Below, piece by piece: positions 48,480 to 58,890 of a stretch of 64,000 bases of DNA. This DNA is from Sporosarcina sp. ACRSL (GTDB lineage: Bacteria > Bacillota > Bacilli > Bacillales_A > Planococcaceae), in the NCBI RefSeq assembly GCF_022346605.1, contig NZ_JAKRNT010000008.1, positions 124,001 to 188,000 on the forward strand, read 5' to 3'. The stretch's first letter is position 1; each line of letters begins with the position of its first letter. The notes under the pieces were generated by a model. It saw nothing but the letters and a program-made list of their open reading frames with translations. It ran no database searches and was not told where the DNA came from. The position numbers and the translations under genes were made by a program.

Positions 48480-49439
48480 TTGAGCGAACAACTGATTCAA
48501 CTTCATATCGAGGAGCCGAATGAGGCTGTCATGCTTCTCGGTATATCCGATCAAAATATGAAATTGATTGAAGAGTCCATGAATATTTCCATTCTTACCC
48601 GTGGAGATACGATATCACTTGCCGGGGAAGAAAAAGATATCATTGAAGGAAAATATCTCTTGGAGCAGCTATTGAAAGTAATCCGTAAAGGCATCAATAT
48701 CAATTTACGAGATATTTCCACAGCAATTGAAATGGTCAAAAACGGAACGATAGAGTATTTTGCCGAGTTATATGATGAGGAAATCGCAAGAACTGCAAAG
48801 GGAAAGGCAATTCGTGCGAAGACGATCGGCCAGCGGGAATATATTCAAGCCATCCGGAAAAATGACCTCGTTTTCTGTATTGGGCCTGCCGGAACCGGAA
48901 AGACGTATCTCGCTGTGGTACTTGCAGTACAAGCAATGAAGACAGGTACCGTCAAACGGATTATTTTGACGCGGCCTGCTGTTGAGGCTGGTGAAAGTTT
49001 AGGCTTTCTTCCCGGTGATTTGAAAGAAAAGGTAGATCCTTATTTACGTCCCTTATATGATGCCCTACACGACGTACTAGGGGCCGAGCATACTGAACGG
49101 CTCATTGAGCGAGGGGTCATTGAAATCGCTCCGTTAGCATATATGAGGGGCCGTACGCTTGACGATGCATTCGTCATCCTTGACGAGGCACAAAATACGA
49201 CCAAAGCACAAATGAAGATGTTTTTGACACGCTTAGGTTTTGGTTCAAAAATGGTGATTACTGGAGACAAGACCCAAATTGATTTGCCGCGTGGCGTCGA
49301 ATCAGGCCTGAACGCCTCTGAAACGATTCTTAAAAAAGTCCCTGAAATTAAATTTCAATATTTGGAGCAGGGTGACGTCGTACGACATCCAATTGTTGCA
49401 AAAATTATCGAAGCTTATGAAAGTGAGCAGTCATCGTAA
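48480..49439 (+). CDS. phoH: PhoH family ATPase
   Basis: PhoH-like proteins are P-loop ATPases related to superfamily 1 helicases and are linked to RNA metabolism. Walker A is GPAGTGKTYLA near residue 137. LTRPAVEAGESLGFLPGDLKEKV is the PhoH signature, Walker B is FVILDEAQNTT, and VITGDKTQIDLP follows. It has 319 residues. The start is TTG 48480 after AAGGAG. The last codons overlap the terminator. In Bacilli it is regularly upstream of ybeY, which processes rRNA. Confidence 0.95.
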   Translation: MSEQLIQLHIEEPNEAVMLLGISDQNMKLIEESMNISILTRGDTISLAGEEKDIIEGKYLLEQLLKVIRKGININLRDISTAIEMVKNGTIEYFAELYDEEIARTAKGKAIRAKTIGQREYIQAIRKNDLVFCIGPAGTGKTYLAVVLAVQAMKTGTVKRIILTRPAVEAGESLGFLPGDLKEKVDPYLRPLYDALHDVLGAEHTERLIERGVIEIAPLAYMRGRTLDDAFVILDEAQNTTKAQMKMFLTRLGFGSKMVITGDKTQIDLPRGVESGLNASETILKKVPEIKFQYLEQGDVVRHPIVAKIIEAYESEQSS

Positions 49440-49456
49440 AATGACTGCTTTTTCAT
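49427..49456 (+). terminator. terminator overlapping the end of phoH
   Basis: GCAGTCAT and ATGACTGC are perfect arms around CGTAAA, followed by T5. The left arm and the loop carry the last codons and the stop of phoH. Confidence 0.8.
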
Positions 49457-49498
49457 AATTGATAACGAAAAGAGAAAGAGAGATAGGGGGGATTGTTT

Positions 49499-51625
49499 GT
49501 GTTCACACCCATCATTAAACTTTTCAAATCCTTAAAATTCAAATACTTATTGCTATTCGTCGTTCTACTAGCAGCTATCGCATTATTTTCCCTCATGTAC
49601 GGCAACGTAAAACAGGAAACGTATGAGCTCCATGAATTCAAAATTTCACCGAAGACGATACGCTCTCTGAAAACTGTAGAAGATACAGTGAAGACTGAGC
49701 AGGAGAAACGTAGAATCGAATCGGAAGTTACTCCGTTCTATCAATTTTCAGAGGATGTAGCGAAGAATCGGGCAGCTATTGCTGTCTCACTTTTCGATTT
49801 TCTCATTGAAGAGAAGCAGGAAAATGTCCCTGACGCCGAAAATCTAGACAAAAAAGCGAAGAGCCGTTCTGAGCAAATTAAAGATATTCGGGAGAAACTC
49901 AAGAAGTTGGAAGAAGAAGAACCGGGCCTTCGTCTTACCGATGATGCCATTGCAAGTTTGTTATCAAGGGATGTCTCGGTATTGCGTAAAATCCAGAACG
50001 AGATCGCAAAAATTATCAGTGAAGAGCTTTCCAAGCCTGTAAGAACGGGTGATTTGTCGACAGTCCGATATGAAGTGGAAAGGAAACTTCGTTTGTCTGA
50101 AGCGATACCACCAGCTGAATTGCAGACCCTCATCACTCTTGGAAGATCGCTCGTCGTCGAAACGGAAACGATTAACAAAGAGCTAACTGATAAACGAATC
50201 GAAGAAGAAAAAAATGCGGTCGAGCCGACAAGGATCTTGCAAGGTCAAGTGATTGTACGAGAAGGGCAATTCATCGATTCCGAAATTTACAGGCAATTGG
50301 AATTGACGGGTCTATTGACAAATCAGTCTTCCACAAAGCCGATGGCAGGCCTCATCTTGTATGTTTTCTTCGTATCAGCTATCGTTTACATGCATTTTTT
50401 AACGTGGCGTGAAGATCATAATAAGAAAAAGAAATCACTGCTGATCGTCTATTCGATCTTTTTCATTCTCGTAATCATCATGAAGCTTATTAGTTTAATT
50501 GATAAAGAGTTCGATGTGCAAGTCGCTTTCTTATTTCCTACTGCACTCGCACCGTTGCTTGTAAAGCTATTGACGAATGAAAGACTCGCTTTCATGATGA
50601 CGATCATTACAGCCGCTACGGCAGGCATTATGCTATTGGAAGGTTTCTCGGCAATTATGCAAATGGAAATTGCCCTCTATATTTTACTTAGCGGAATCGT
50701 CAGCATATATGTGTTAGGGAATAACGGTAGAAGGTCGAATATTTTACGGACAAGCCTCTATGTGTCGATTTCTAACATTCTATTTATAGGTTTCTATTTA
50801 TTGATGACCCAATCGACGTATAATTTATCCGAACTGCTCTTTTACTTAATTGCAGCGGTCACGTCGGGGATTATTTCGGGAGCATTGACAATCGGGCTCA
50901 TTCCTTTTTTCGAATCCGCTTTTGGGCTCCTTTCGGATATGAGACTCATAGAATTATCGAATCCGAATCATCCGCTTTTGAAAAAGGTACTGACTGAAAC
51001 ACCAGGTACATACCATCATAGTGTTATGGTGGCAAACTTGGCAGACGCCGCTTGTGAATCTGTAGGTGCAGATGGATTGTTGGCGAGGGTCGGAAGCTAT
51101 TACCATGATATCGGAAAGACGTTACGGCCTGGATTTTTCATCGAGAATCAACATGGCTCAATAAACCCTCACGATGAATTGCCACCGGAAAAAAGTCGTG
51201 ATATCATTATTGCCCATGCGAGTGACGGAGCGGACCTGTTGGCAAAGCATAAGATGCCAATTGAAATCGTCAATATTGCAAGGCAGCATCATGGAACGAG
51301 TTTTTTAAAGTTTTTCTTTGTAAAGGCGAAGGAAATGGGACAAGATGTAGTGGAGGATGATTTCCGCTATCCAGGACCTAAACCGCAAACGAAGGAAATC
51401 GCAATCATTTCAATTGCAGATAGTGTTGAAGCAGCAGTCCGCTCATTAAAGGAGCCGACACCTGAAAAAATCGCTAAATTAGTTAAATCGATTATTACTT
51501 CAAAATTGAATGATGGTCAATTCGATGAATGTGATTTGTCGATGAAAGAATTGAAAAAAATTGAAACCGTGATTTGTGAAACTTTGAACGGCATTTTCCA
51601 TAGCCGGATTGAATATCCGGAATGA
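49499..51625 (+). CDS. pgpH: 7TM-HD c-di-AMP phosphodiesterase PgpH
   Basis: PgpH (YqfF) breaks down cyclic di-AMP. After an N-terminal helix comes a large extracellular 7TMR-HDED domain (about residues 40–270). Seven membrane helices follow (about 280–490). The C-terminal cytoplasmic HD domain has GTYHHSVMVANLAD, SYYHDIGKTLRP, IIIAHASDGADLL and ARQHHGTSFLKFF, which supply the metal ligands. It has about 708 residues. Start: GTG 49499, with AGGGGGG 8 bases upstream, is better placed than TTG 49493. B. subtilis has the same order phoH–yqfF–ybeY. Confidence 0.95.
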   Translation: MFTPIIKLFKSLKFKYLLLFVVLLAAIALFSLMYGNVKQETYELHEFKISPKTIRSLKTVEDTVKTEQEKRRIESEVTPFYQFSEDVAKNRAAIAVSLFDFLIEEKQENVPDAENLDKKAKSRSEQIKDIREKLKKLEEEEPGLRLTDDAIASLLSRDVSVLRKIQNEIAKIISEELSKPVRTGDLSTVRYEVERKLRLSEAIPPAELQTLITLGRSLVVETETINKELTDKRIEEEKNAVEPTRILQGQVIVREGQFIDSEIYRQLELTGLLTNQSSTKPMAGLILYVFFVSAIVYMHFLTWREDHNKKKKSLLIVYSIFFILVIIMKLISLIDKEFDVQVAFLFPTALAPLLVKLLTNERLAFMMTIITAATAGIMLLEGFSAIMQMEIALYILLSGIVSIYVLGNNGRRSNILRTSLYVSISNILFIGFYLLMTQSTYNLSELLFYLIAAVTSGIISGALTIGLIPFFESAFGLLSDMRLIELSNPNHPLLKKVLTETPGTYHHSVMVANLADAACESVGADGLLARVGSYYHDIGKTLRPGFFIENQHGSINPHDELPPEKSRDIIIAHASDGADLLAKHKMPIEIVNIARQHHGTSFLKFFFVKAKEMGQDVVEDDFRYPGPKPQTKEIAIISIADSVEAAVRSLKEPTPEKIAKLVKSIITSKLNDGQFDECDLSMKELKKIETVICETLNGIFHSRIEYPE

Positions 51626-51644
51626 TCGGAAGGAAGGCGAAACA

Positions 51645-52115
51645 ATGCTGGATATTTATTTTAATGATGAGACAGGGAAAGTGACCGAAGACATAACGCA
51701 ACTTGTAAAAAATCTTTTGGATCATGCAGCTGAAATGGAAGGTCTTTCCGGTCAACCAGAAGTGTCCGTAACTTTTATGACAGATGAAGAAATTCGAAAA
51801 ATTAATGCTGAATACAGAGGAAAGGACAAGGCAACCGATGTGATTTCATTCGCGCTAGAGGAAATGACAGAAGGGGAAGTGGCAATCATCCAGGAAGAAG
51901 ATATGCCTATAGTTCTCGGTGACATTCTTATTTCTGTTGAGACGGCAGCACGCCAATCGGTTGAATACGGTCATGACGAAAGACGGGAAATCGGATTCCT
52001 TGCATTGCATGGATTCTTGCATCTTCTTGGATACGACCATATGACAGAGGAAGATGAACAGAAGATGTTCGGAAGGCAGAAGGAAATCCTAGCTTCTTTC
52101 GGCCTTGAAAGGTGA
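51645..52115 (+). CDS. ybeY: endoribonuclease YbeY
   Basis: YbeY is a zinc-dependent endoribonuclease needed for 16S rRNA 3'-end maturation and ribosome quality control. The metal site is HGFLHLLGYDH, with H122, H126 and H132. Upstream lies NAEYRGKDKATDVISFAL, the family signature. It has 156 residues. The start at 51645 follows GGAAGGAAGG; the in-frame ATG at 51609 overlaps pgpH and has no ribosome site. The end lies just upstream of dgkA. Confidence 0.96.
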   Translation: MLDIYFNDETGKVTEDITQLVKNLLDHAAEMEGLSGQPEVSVTFMTDEEIRKINAEYRGKDKATDVISFALEEMTEGEVAIIQEEDMPIVLGDILISVETAARQSVEYGHDERREIGFLALHGFLHLLGYDHMTEEDEQKMFGRQKEILASFGLER

Positions 52116-52122
52116 GAGGCAG

Positions 52123-53799
<1,677 letters not shown>

Positions 53800-53832
53800 T
53801 TTTTCAATTTCATATGATTGGGAGTGATGTCC

Positions 53833-54618
53833 TTGCTGAATAAATGGGAAGGAATCATCCTGAAGAGTATTCCATACGGCGAATCGAATAAGATTGTCAC
53901 TCTCTACACACGCGAAGCAGGAAAGATGACTGCCATGGCGAGAGGAGCAAAAAAACCAGCGAGCCGTCTGGCAGCAGTAACGCAAACATTTACGCACGGA
54001 TTTTACCTGCTGCGATCCGGACGGGGAATGGGAACGCTTGAACAAGGCGAACCGATCGACTCGATGCGGCATATCCGAGAGGACTTAGAAGCAACATCAT
54101 ATGCTAGCTATATAGCGGAGCTGATCGACCGGTTGACGGAAGACCATGGACAAAGCCCAAATGTCTTTGGTTTGTTGCATGAAGCGTTGCATGCGATCAA
54201 TGAACAATATGATCCGGAAGCGATTGCTTTATTCGTGGAGTGGAAGATGCTGCCTGTTGCTGGTGTCCATCCTGTCCTGCATCAATGCGCCAATTGCGGA
54301 GCGACCGAAGGAGAATTCGCTTTCTCGTTTCAGGAAATCGGATTCCTTTGCCATCGGTGTTTCCCAATAGATCCGTACCTTGTTAGAATCACACCGACGC
54401 AACTGAGGCTCATCCGAACCTTTTTCACCGTGCCGATTCAACAGGTCGGTTCATTGAAATTGAAAAAGGCGACGAAACAGTTTATGAAAAAAATCGTTCG
54501 GACAGTTTATGACGAGCAGGTGGGGGTCCGGTTGAAGTCCCGGTCATTTCTGGATCAATTGGAGCGAACTCCTGAACTATTGCCCCAAAAAGAAAAATCG
54601 GAGGAAAAAGGTGAATGA
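53833..54618 (+). CDS. recO: DNA repair protein RecO
   Basis: RecO works with RecR to load RecA on gapped DNA. The N-terminal OB fold begins MLNKWEGIILKSIPYGESNKIVTLYT. The zinc-binding cysteines are in CANCGATEGEF and FLCHRCFPIDP. It has 261 residues. TTG 53833 has good spacing to GGGAG and matches the family N-terminus; ATG 53827 and TTG 53818 are in frame but poorly spaced. The stop lies inside the terminator stem shared with glyS. Confidence 0.94.
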   Translation: MLNKWEGIILKSIPYGESNKIVTLYTREAGKMTAMARGAKKPASRLAAVTQTFTHGFYLLRSGRGMGTLEQGEPIDSMRHIREDLEATSYASYIAELIDRLTEDHGQSPNVFGLLHEALHAINEQYDPEAIALFVEWKMLPVAGVHPVLHQCANCGATEGEFAFSFQEIGFLCHRCFPIDPYLVRITPTQLRLIRTFFTVPIQQVGSLKLKKATKQFMKKIVRTVYDEQVGVRLKSRSFLDQLERTPELLPQKEKSEEKGE

Positions 54619-54640
54619 CCTATTTCCTCCGATTTTTATG
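54595..54640. terminator. bidirectional terminator between recO and glyS
   Basis: AAATCGGAGGAAA and TTTCCTCCGATTT are perfect arms with a partly paired loop (AGGTGAATGACCT), with T-rich DNA on both strands. The recO stop lies in the loop. Confidence 0.85.
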
Positions 54641-54641
54641 T

Positions 54642-56021
54642 TTAAAAGACGAGATGTTTTTCAATATATTCCTTAACGTCCGCAATCGGCATCCGAACTT
54701 GCTCCATTGAATCGCGGAGTCTCACTGTTACTTGACGATCTTCTTCCGAATCGAAATCGTATGTGATACAGAAAGGAGTACCGATTTCATCTTGTCTGCG
54801 GTATCGTCTTCCAATCGATTGGGAGTCGTCATATTGTGTTGCGAAATGCTTGCGTAACTCGGCATATACTTCTTCTGCGCCTTCGGAAAGCTTTTTGGAC
54901 AATGGAAGAACTGCCGCTTTAATAGGTGCCAGCGCAGGGTGGAATCGCATAACTGTGCGTTTGTCGTCTCCCTCAAGCTCTTCCTCGTCAAAGGCGTCGC
55001 AAAGGAAGGCCAAAGTTACCCGATCGGCTCCTACGGAAGGCTCGATACAGTATGGAATGTATTTTTCATTCGTCACCGGGTCTTGATAGTGGAAATCTTC
55101 GCCCGAATGCTCCATATGACGGGACAAATCGAAATCGGTCCGGTTCGCAATTCCCCATAGTTCACCCCAGCCGAACGGGAATTTATATTCAATATCGACC
55201 GTTCCTTTTGAGTAATGAGAAAGCTCTTCTTCGTTATGCTCACGCAAGCGAATATTTTCGACTGTTAAACCAAGATCCAATAACCATTTCTCGGAGAAAT
55301 CTCTCCAATACTCATACCATTTCATATCTTCGCCCGGCTTGCAGAAGAATTCCAATTCCATCTGCTCGAATTCACGGGTACGGAATGTGAAGTTGCCTGG
55401 TGTTATTTCATTACGGAAGCTCTTACCGATTTGTGCAATTCCAAATGGCATTTTTTTGCGCATCGACCGTTGAACGTTTTTAAAGTTCACGAAAATACCT
55501 TGAGCCGTTTCTGGACGCAAAAAGATTTCATTTGCGGATGAATCGGTGACGCCTTGTGAAGTTTTGAACATCAGATTGAACTGACGGATGCCTGTATAGT
55601 CTATAGCACCGCAATTCGGGCAAACGATGTCATGTTCCTTAATAAGCTCTTCCATCTTCTCAAAAGGCATGCCATCTACAACGAGCTCAATACCTTTTTC
55701 ATCCAAAGCATCTTCAATGAGCTTATCTGCACGATGACGAGTTTTACATTTTTTGCAATCGATCATTGGATCATTAAAATTCCCGATATGACCGGATGCT
55801 TCCCAAACTTTCGGGTTCATAAGAATAGCAGCGTCTAGCCCCTCGTTATAAGGAGACTCCTGTACAAATTTTTGCCACCATGCACGTTTAATATTGTTTT
55901 TTAGCGCGATGCCGAGAGGACCGTAATCCCAAGTGTTCGCCAAGCCGCCGTAGATCTCAGACCCTGGAAAAACAAAGCCTCTCTGCTTTGATAAATTGAC
56001 AATTTGCTCCATAGTATACAT
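54642..56021 (-). CDS. glyS: glycyl-tRNA synthetase, single-chain class II type
   Basis: This enzyme attaches glycine to tRNA-Gly. It is the homodimeric type: one 459-residue chain, not the alpha/beta pair (glyQ, glyS) found in B. subtilis. It starts [26 protein letters not shown]. Class II motifs are [39 protein letters not shown] and [18 protein letters not shown]. Zinc-binding-type [11 protein letters not shown] and CPNCGAI are present. The C-terminal anticodon domain has [20 protein letters not shown]. The start at 56021 follows GGAGGG. A T-box leader precedes it. Confidence 0.96.
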   Translation of the reverse strand: MYTMEQIVNLSKQRGFVFPGSEIYGGLANTWDYGPLGIALKNNIKRAWWQKFVQESPYNEGLDAAILMNPKVWEASGHIGNFNDPMIDCKKCKTRHRADKLIEDALDEKGIELVVDGMPFEKMEELIKEHDIVCPNCGAIDYTGIRQFNLMFKTSQGVTDSSANEIFLRPETAQGIFVNFKNVQRSMRKKMPFGIAQIGKSFRNEITPGNFTFRTREFEQMELEFFCKPGEDMKWYEYWRDFSEKWLLDLGLTVENIRLREHNEEELSHYSKGTVDIEYKFPFGWGELWGIANRTDFDLSRHMEHSGEDFHYQDPVTNEKYIPYCIEPSVGADRVTLAFLCDAFDEEELEGDDKRTVMRFHPALAPIKAAVLPLSKKLSEGAEEVYAELRKHFATQYDDSQSIGRRYRRQDEIGTPFCITYDFDSEEDRQVTVRLRDSMEQVRMPIADVKEYIEKHLVF

Positions 56022-56041
56022 ATGAAAATCCCTCCAATTAA

Positions 56042-56247
56042 AATAAAAAGCACCCATCCTCGGACATATTGTCCGAGGACGAGTGCATAATAACCCGCGG
56101 TTCCACCTCGATTGGCTGCAAAAAGCAACCCTCTTTAAGTAAAATTGGCTCCAGGCTGCCGTTTCATGCCTTTACGGGCTTTCACTATCCCCGTTCGCTC
56201 AAGTGGCATTACTTATAGACCCATCTCCGCCTATTGAATTCACTATT
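56042..56247 (-). promoter_or_regulatory. T-box riboswitch leader of glyS
   Basis: On the minus strand the T-box AGGTGGAACCGCGGG is at 56094–56108. It is followed by a terminator hairpin: GCACTCGTCCTCGGAC pairs with GTCCGAGGATGGGTGC, then T5. Stem I lies upstream of the T-box, between the promoter and about 56140. A GGC followed by A (56168–56170) is a possible glycine specifier, but I could not fold stem I by hand. Uncharged tRNA-Gly should allow read-through into glyS. Confidence 0.9.
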
Positions 56248-56276
56248 AGTGTAGCATGCTTCATCGTTATCTGCAA
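56248..56276 (-). promoter_or_regulatory. sigma-A promoter for glyS
   Basis: Minus strand: TTGCAG (56271–56276), a 17-base spacer and TACACT (56248–56253), with a TGC extended -10. Confidence 0.7.
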
Positions 56277-56387
56277 TGGATAAAGGCCGCATCGATTGAG
56301 TCAATTTTTATTGCTCTAATAGGGGTAAGTTTTTTGTGTAATTCTTCGTGTATAAAACCACTTTTTAAAAAGTAGAAACTTAGACGT

Positions 56388-56518
56388 GTTGATTTCCGCT
56401 CCAGGCGCACGCTTTCCGTGGGGCGGGCGGTGAGCCTCCTCGGTCGCTACGCTCCACTGCGGGGTCTCACCTGTCCCGCTAATCCCACAGGAGTCGGCGC
56501 CTTCCTCTCCAATCAACT
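56388..56518. repeat. MITE-like dispersed element, copy D
   Basis: A 131-base GC-rich element in AT-rich surroundings. Its ends are imperfect inverted repeats: GTTGATTTCCGCTCC at the left, and on the other strand GTTGATTGGAGAGG at the right. The inside has GAGCCTCCTCGGTCGCTACG and GCGGGGTCTCACCTGTCCCG. The same outline, interrupted by an insert, makes up copy E. No transposase is encoded. Elements of this look are scattered in Bacillales genomes, from general memory, not a search. Confidence 0.75.
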
Positions 56519-56829
56519 GAGACAACTTCTAAATAATTGTGAACATACACTGAATTTCACCTATATCCTGCTTTTATTACTTAAACACCAAATAAAATAA
56601 TTTATTGCTAGCCATTTTTCAAGTAAAATTAATACCATTGAAGTCCTTTAATGCGCGATAGATAGGTTTTCTAGTAGCTTGTTGTAATTAGTGAAATTTG
56701 TCCCCTGTTGCTTCTCCGAAATACTCTTGAGCTTTTCGCGTAATATTTTATTTCGGCTGTTTGCTCTTTAAAAAGGATTTCTTTTTACATTTTTCGCTAT
56801 GTGTTTTAGGATTTCACATATCTTCCAAT
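56519..56829. other. AT-rich intergenic gap, no gene seen
   Basis: This stretch between copies D and E has no open frame with a ribosome site, no clear promoter and no hairpin terminator that I can see. Confidence 0.6.
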
Positions 56830-57060
56830 TGATTGGAGTGGAGATTGGCGACTCCGGCGGGAACAGCACGAGCTGAAGACCCTGGACTGAGCGAAAGCCG
56901 TAACGAAGAACGGCTTTTGCGAGTAAAAGCGCAGCGTTACGAGCATAAGGTGCTGTATATTTCTGCACAAACCGCAGAAATATACAAATCGAACACTGCG
57001 CTGTTCGATTGGCTGAAGCCGTGCCCGAGGAAAGCGTCCAATCGGAACGGAAATCAATGG
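56830..57060. repeat. composite dispersed element, copy E
   Basis: The outer parts (56830–56896 and 57011–57060) follow the copy D element: GATTGGAGTGG … GGCGACTCC … GAAGACCCT on the left, GGAAAGCG … CGGAAATCAA on the right. About 115 bases lie between them, made of three hairpins. Module 1 (56898–56944) is CGTAACG … GCTTTT … AAAAGC … CGTTACG. Module 2 (56956–56984) is TATATTTCTGC … GCAGAAATATA. Module 3 (56987–57011) is ATCGAAC … GTTCGAT. It looks like one element inserted in another. Confidence 0.8.
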
Positions 57061-57164
57061 TTGTACTAAGACTTTATAATTCACCTACAATATTTAATAC
57101 ATATCGCTCATTTAAGCTTCTATGATGAAAACAAAGCCAACGGTTAGGAATTATGGACGTAAAA

Positions 57165-57173
57165 TGCTATACT
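57165..57173 (+). promoter_or_regulatory. extended -10 promoter for ccpN
   Basis: TGCTATACT is a good extended -10. The -35 region at 16–18 bases upstream is weak. Confidence 0.45.
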
Positions 57174-57214
57174 AAGCAAGGATATATTATTGAACGATTA
57201 GGGCGGTGATTCAT

Positions 57215-57844
57215 ATGGAATTGAATAAGCGCCAGACTGAAATCCTAGAAATCGTCAAAGTGGATGGTCCGATTACTGGTGAACAGATTGCGGAAAGGCT
57301 CAGTCTAGCGAGAGCTACAATCAGACCCGACTTGGCAATCTTGACAATGGCGGGCTTTTTGGATGCCAGGCCACGTGTAGGTTACTTTTATTCGGGAAAA
57401 AAGCCGACCCAATCTATTGCTGACGGAATGATCGGAATGAAAGTCGGTGATTTCCAATCTATTCCGGTAGTCGTAAATGAAAACGTGACTGTCTACGATG
57501 CGATCTGTCAAATGTTCTTAGATGATGTAGGCTCGCTGTTTGTCGTAGATAAATCCTCTTACTTAACGGGAGTTCTATCCCGCAAGGATTTGTTACGCAC
57601 GAGTCTTGGCAGCACCGAGCTTGATAAAATACCGGTTCATGTCATCATGACAAGGATGCCGAATATTACATATTGCAAAAAACAAGACTCCCTCATTCAA
57701 GCTGCGAAGAAAATGATTGAACAACAAATCGATTCACTTCCAGTTGTCACGATGAAAGAGGGTGGATTGGACGTAGTCGGTAGAATAACGAAGACGAATA
57801 TTACCCGCGCTTTCCTTTCCTTAGCGGAAGACCATGAATTATAA
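57215..57844 (+). CDS. ccpN: transcriptional repressor CcpN (YqzB)
   Basis: CcpN represses gluconeogenic genes (gapB, pckA) and the small RNA SR1 in B. subtilis when glucose is present. The N-terminal helix-turn-helix is clear: LNKRQTEILEIVKVDGPITG, LSLARATIRPDLAIL. Two CBS domains follow (VTVYDAICQMFLDDVGSLFVV and SLIQAAKKMIEQQIDSLPVV), which bind nucleotides in this family. It has 209 residues. The ATG start at 57215 follows GGGCGGTGAT. ppsR comes next, as in B. subtilis yqzB–yqfL. Confidence 0.94.
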   Translation: MELNKRQTEILEIVKVDGPITGEQIAERLSLARATIRPDLAILTMAGFLDARPRVGYFYSGKKPTQSIADGMIGMKVGDFQSIPVVVNENVTVYDAICQMFLDDVGSLFVVDKSSYLTGVLSRKDLLRTSLGSTELDKIPVHVIMTRMPNITYCKKQDSLIQAAKKMIEQQIDSLPVVTMKEGGLDVVGRITKTNITRAFLSLAEDHEL

Positions 57845-57883
57845 GCGGTTGCCTTCAAAGCAAAATGAAAGAGGAGTGATACA

Positions 57884-58699
57884 ATGAGGAAGTTAACATT
57901 GTTCATCGTTTCCGATTCTGTCGGCGAGACAGCGGATTTAGTAGCTAAGGCAGCGGCAAGCCAATTCAGGCAGGATCTCGAAACGGTTTCGACAAAACGG
58001 TTTTCGCATGTAGAAGATGAATCTCAACTTCGGGAAATTGCCTATTTGGCAAAACAACAACATGCTATCATCATTTATACGCTTGTGAAAAGCGGAATGC
58101 GAAAAGTAATCAAAGAGGAATGCCAGAACAATGGATTAAAATGCATTGATCTTCTAGGACCGATTGTTAAAGAAATCGGCACATCCCTTGATCAAAAACC
58201 TTTCGAGGAACCAGGTCTTGTCCGCCAATTGGATGAGGATTATTTCAAGAAAATCGAAGCGATAGAATTTGCTGTTAAATACGATGACGGCCGAGATCCC
58301 AGAGGTGTCGTCAAGGCCGATATTGTTTTAGTCGGAGTTTCACGCACTTCGAAAACGCCATTGTCACAATATCTCGCACACCGCCGTTTTAAAGTGGCGA
58401 ATGTACCGCTTGTGCCTGAAGTCGACCCCCCTGAGGAGTTATTTAAGATTGATCCGAAAAAATGCTTCGGTTTAGTTATTTCACCAAGCGTTCTCAATTC
58501 AATCAGGAGAGAAAGATTGCTAACGCTCGGCTTGAAAGATGACGCAAATTATGCGAAAATCGATCGGATCAAACAGGAATTGGATCATTTTGAAAAAGTC
58601 GTTTCGAAGATTGGTTGTACAGTAATCGATGTTTCGAACAGAGCAGTCGAGGAGACCGCAAACCTTATTTTAAGCGAAGTTGCCAATCGCAATCTATAA
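57884..58699 (+). CDS. ppsR: pyruvate, phosphate dikinase regulatory protein
   Basis: Member of the DUF299 (PPDK regulatory protein, YqfL) family, bifunctional kinase and phosphorylase acting on PPDK or PEP synthase. It begins [21 protein letters not shown]. The P-loop is [12 protein letters not shown] at about residues 149–160. [21 protein letters not shown] and [19 protein letters not shown] close it. It has 271 residues. Together with ccpN upstream it suggests control of the pyruvate/PEP node; in B. subtilis YqfL affects CcpN activity. Confidence 0.93.
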   Translation: MRKLTLFIVSDSVGETADLVAKAAASQFRQDLETVSTKRFSHVEDESQLREIAYLAKQQHAIIIYTLVKSGMRKVIKEECQNNGLKCIDLLGPIVKEIGTSLDQKPFEEPGLVRQLDEDYFKKIEAIEFAVKYDDGRDPRGVVKADIVLVGVSRTSKTPLSQYLAHRRFKVANVPLVPEVDPPEELFKIDPKKCFGLVISPSVLNSIRRERLLTLGLKDDANYAKIDRIKQELDHFEKVVSKIGCTVIDVSNRAVEETANLILSEVANRNL

Positions 58700-58705
58700 T
58701 AAATA

Positions 58706-58750
58706 CAAAAAGAAGGACCACCCAGTATAAAATGGTTGGTTCTTCTTTTG
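58706..58750 (+). terminator. terminator after ppsR
   Basis: AAAAGAAGGACCACCC pairs with GGTTGGTTCTTCTTTT around AGTATAAAAT. The right arm overlaps the -35 of the next promoter. Confidence 0.85.
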
Positions 58751-58789
58751 CAGATTGTGTACAATAGTATTTTGCTGAACAATACTATT
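58736..58789 (+). promoter_or_regulatory. dnaG promoter with overlapping 9-9-9 inverted repeat
   Basis: TTGGTT (58736–58741), an 18-base spacer and TACAAT (58760–58765). The perfect inverted repeat AATAGTATT (58763–58771), nine bases, AATACTATT (58781–58789) covers the end of the -10 and the likely transcription start. Its position suits a repressor operator. I do not recognise the regulator. Confidence 0.5.
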
Positions 58790-58890
58790 ATCGTATTGTT
58801 ACTAGCTAATGCAAAATTTATTTTGTCGAATAAGCAGGATTTTTGAATACTGTCTCGAATTCAAGTATGTGAGAAGAGAATGGTGATAGG

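Noticed and set aside
56418-56600. 60-codon open frame within repeat D
   Set aside because: Repeat-derived, with no ribosome site and no similarity I recognise.
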